64,000 bases of DNA from Bacillus sp. FJAT-29937. GTDB lineage: Bacteria; Bacillota; Bacilli; Bacillales; Cytobacillaceae. Within the stretch, counting starts at the first letter, position 1. Each line of letters starts with the position of its first letter. The notes below the pieces were generated by a model. That model worked only from the letters and a program-made list of their open reading frames with translations. It ran no database searches and was not told the DNA's origin. Location of the stretch: the NCBI RefSeq assembly GCF_001509555.1, contig NZ_LMAS01000005.1:283733-347732 (forward strand), written 5' to 3'. Of this stretch, positions 63,941 to 64,000 are shown piece by piece. The position numbers were made by a program, and so were the translations under genes.

Positions 63941-64000
63941 TCCAAATTTTATCAGGGTTGTAAGAATATCGCCCAAATAATATCGGGCAAAATAATTATA
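63899..64000 (+). other. Start of an intervening sequence within topB (partial)
   Basis: The insertion begins after ...GGCCGT, at a T as for group I introns. It carries inverted pairs TTGGGCG (63923-63929) with CGCCCAA (63970-63976) and AATTTG with CAAATT (63931-63948), and GCCC/GGGC at 63971-63988. GCGG at 63927-63930 could pair with the exon end CCGT with a G-T at the junction. A group I intron or the left end of a mobile element are the options; the window ends too early to decide. Confidence 0.45.

Overview
The window looks like chromosomal DNA of a spore-forming member of the Bacillaceae. Genes are moderately AT-rich, use strong AGGAGG-type ribosome binding sites and frequent TTG/GTG starts, and many products match Bacillus subtilis proteins: Vpr, YkuK, YunB, YhfW, YfmL, LiaIHFSR, AlsT, SpoVB-like, YkhA, Cls, TldD/TldE, MscL and AmpS. 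I cannot fix the genus from sequence alone. No tRNA, rRNA, complete insertion sequence, prophage or CRISPR array was seen.

Layout. 0-6.4 kb: a DsbA-family oxidoreductase, YkuK, a lipoprotein hydrolase, a START-like protein and the secreted protease Vpr. 6.4-11.1 kb: a GntR-controlled set for catabolism of a four-carbon sugar acid (GntP permease, OtnK-type kinase, 3-hydroxyisobutyrate-dehydrogenase-like oxidoreductase, divergent regulator). Its control region has four operator-like palindromes at exact 21-bp steps plus a cre-like site. 11.2-28.9 kb: an M6 metalloprotease, PanE-like reductase, YunB, an ECF sigma factor with a putative anti-sigma factor, several transporters, a DEAD-box helicase, a Rieske-FAD oxidoreductase and two short genes. 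29-32.7 kb: the cell-envelope stress locus liaIH-liaFSR, with a terminator between liaH and liaF. 32.7-48.1 kb: mostly housekeeping genes, plus a structured repeat typical of Bacillaceae genomes at 45.37-45.50 kb.

The most distinctive part is 48.2-62.7 kb, a histidine-utilisation region of unusual design. A sigma-54-dependent activator (PAS-PAS-AAA-HTH) is divergent from hutU. Three textbook -24/-12 promoters drive a first urocanase gene, a polar amino acid ABC transporter operon, and a second operon (second urocanase, hutI, an M20 peptidase, a transporter, hutH). Upstream of the three promoters lie seven copies of a 17-bp element (TGCA-N9-TGCA, best half ATCTGCA), all in the same orientation; these are the likely activator sites. 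hutP and hutG of the classical Bacillus hut operon are absent from the window. The M20 protein in the operon has Gln where a metal-binding Glu is normally found. I infer that histidine is imported by the ABC system and/or the NhaC-like carrier, deaminated by HutH, hydrated by either HutU and opened by HutI to formiminoglutamate. The last step is unassigned.

The right end holds nine tandem 51-52-bp hairpin-forming repeats, followed by a topB gene whose reading frame breaks exactly at the conserved GRVQTPTL motif. This suggests an intervening element, such as a self-splicing intron or a mobile element, that continues past the window.
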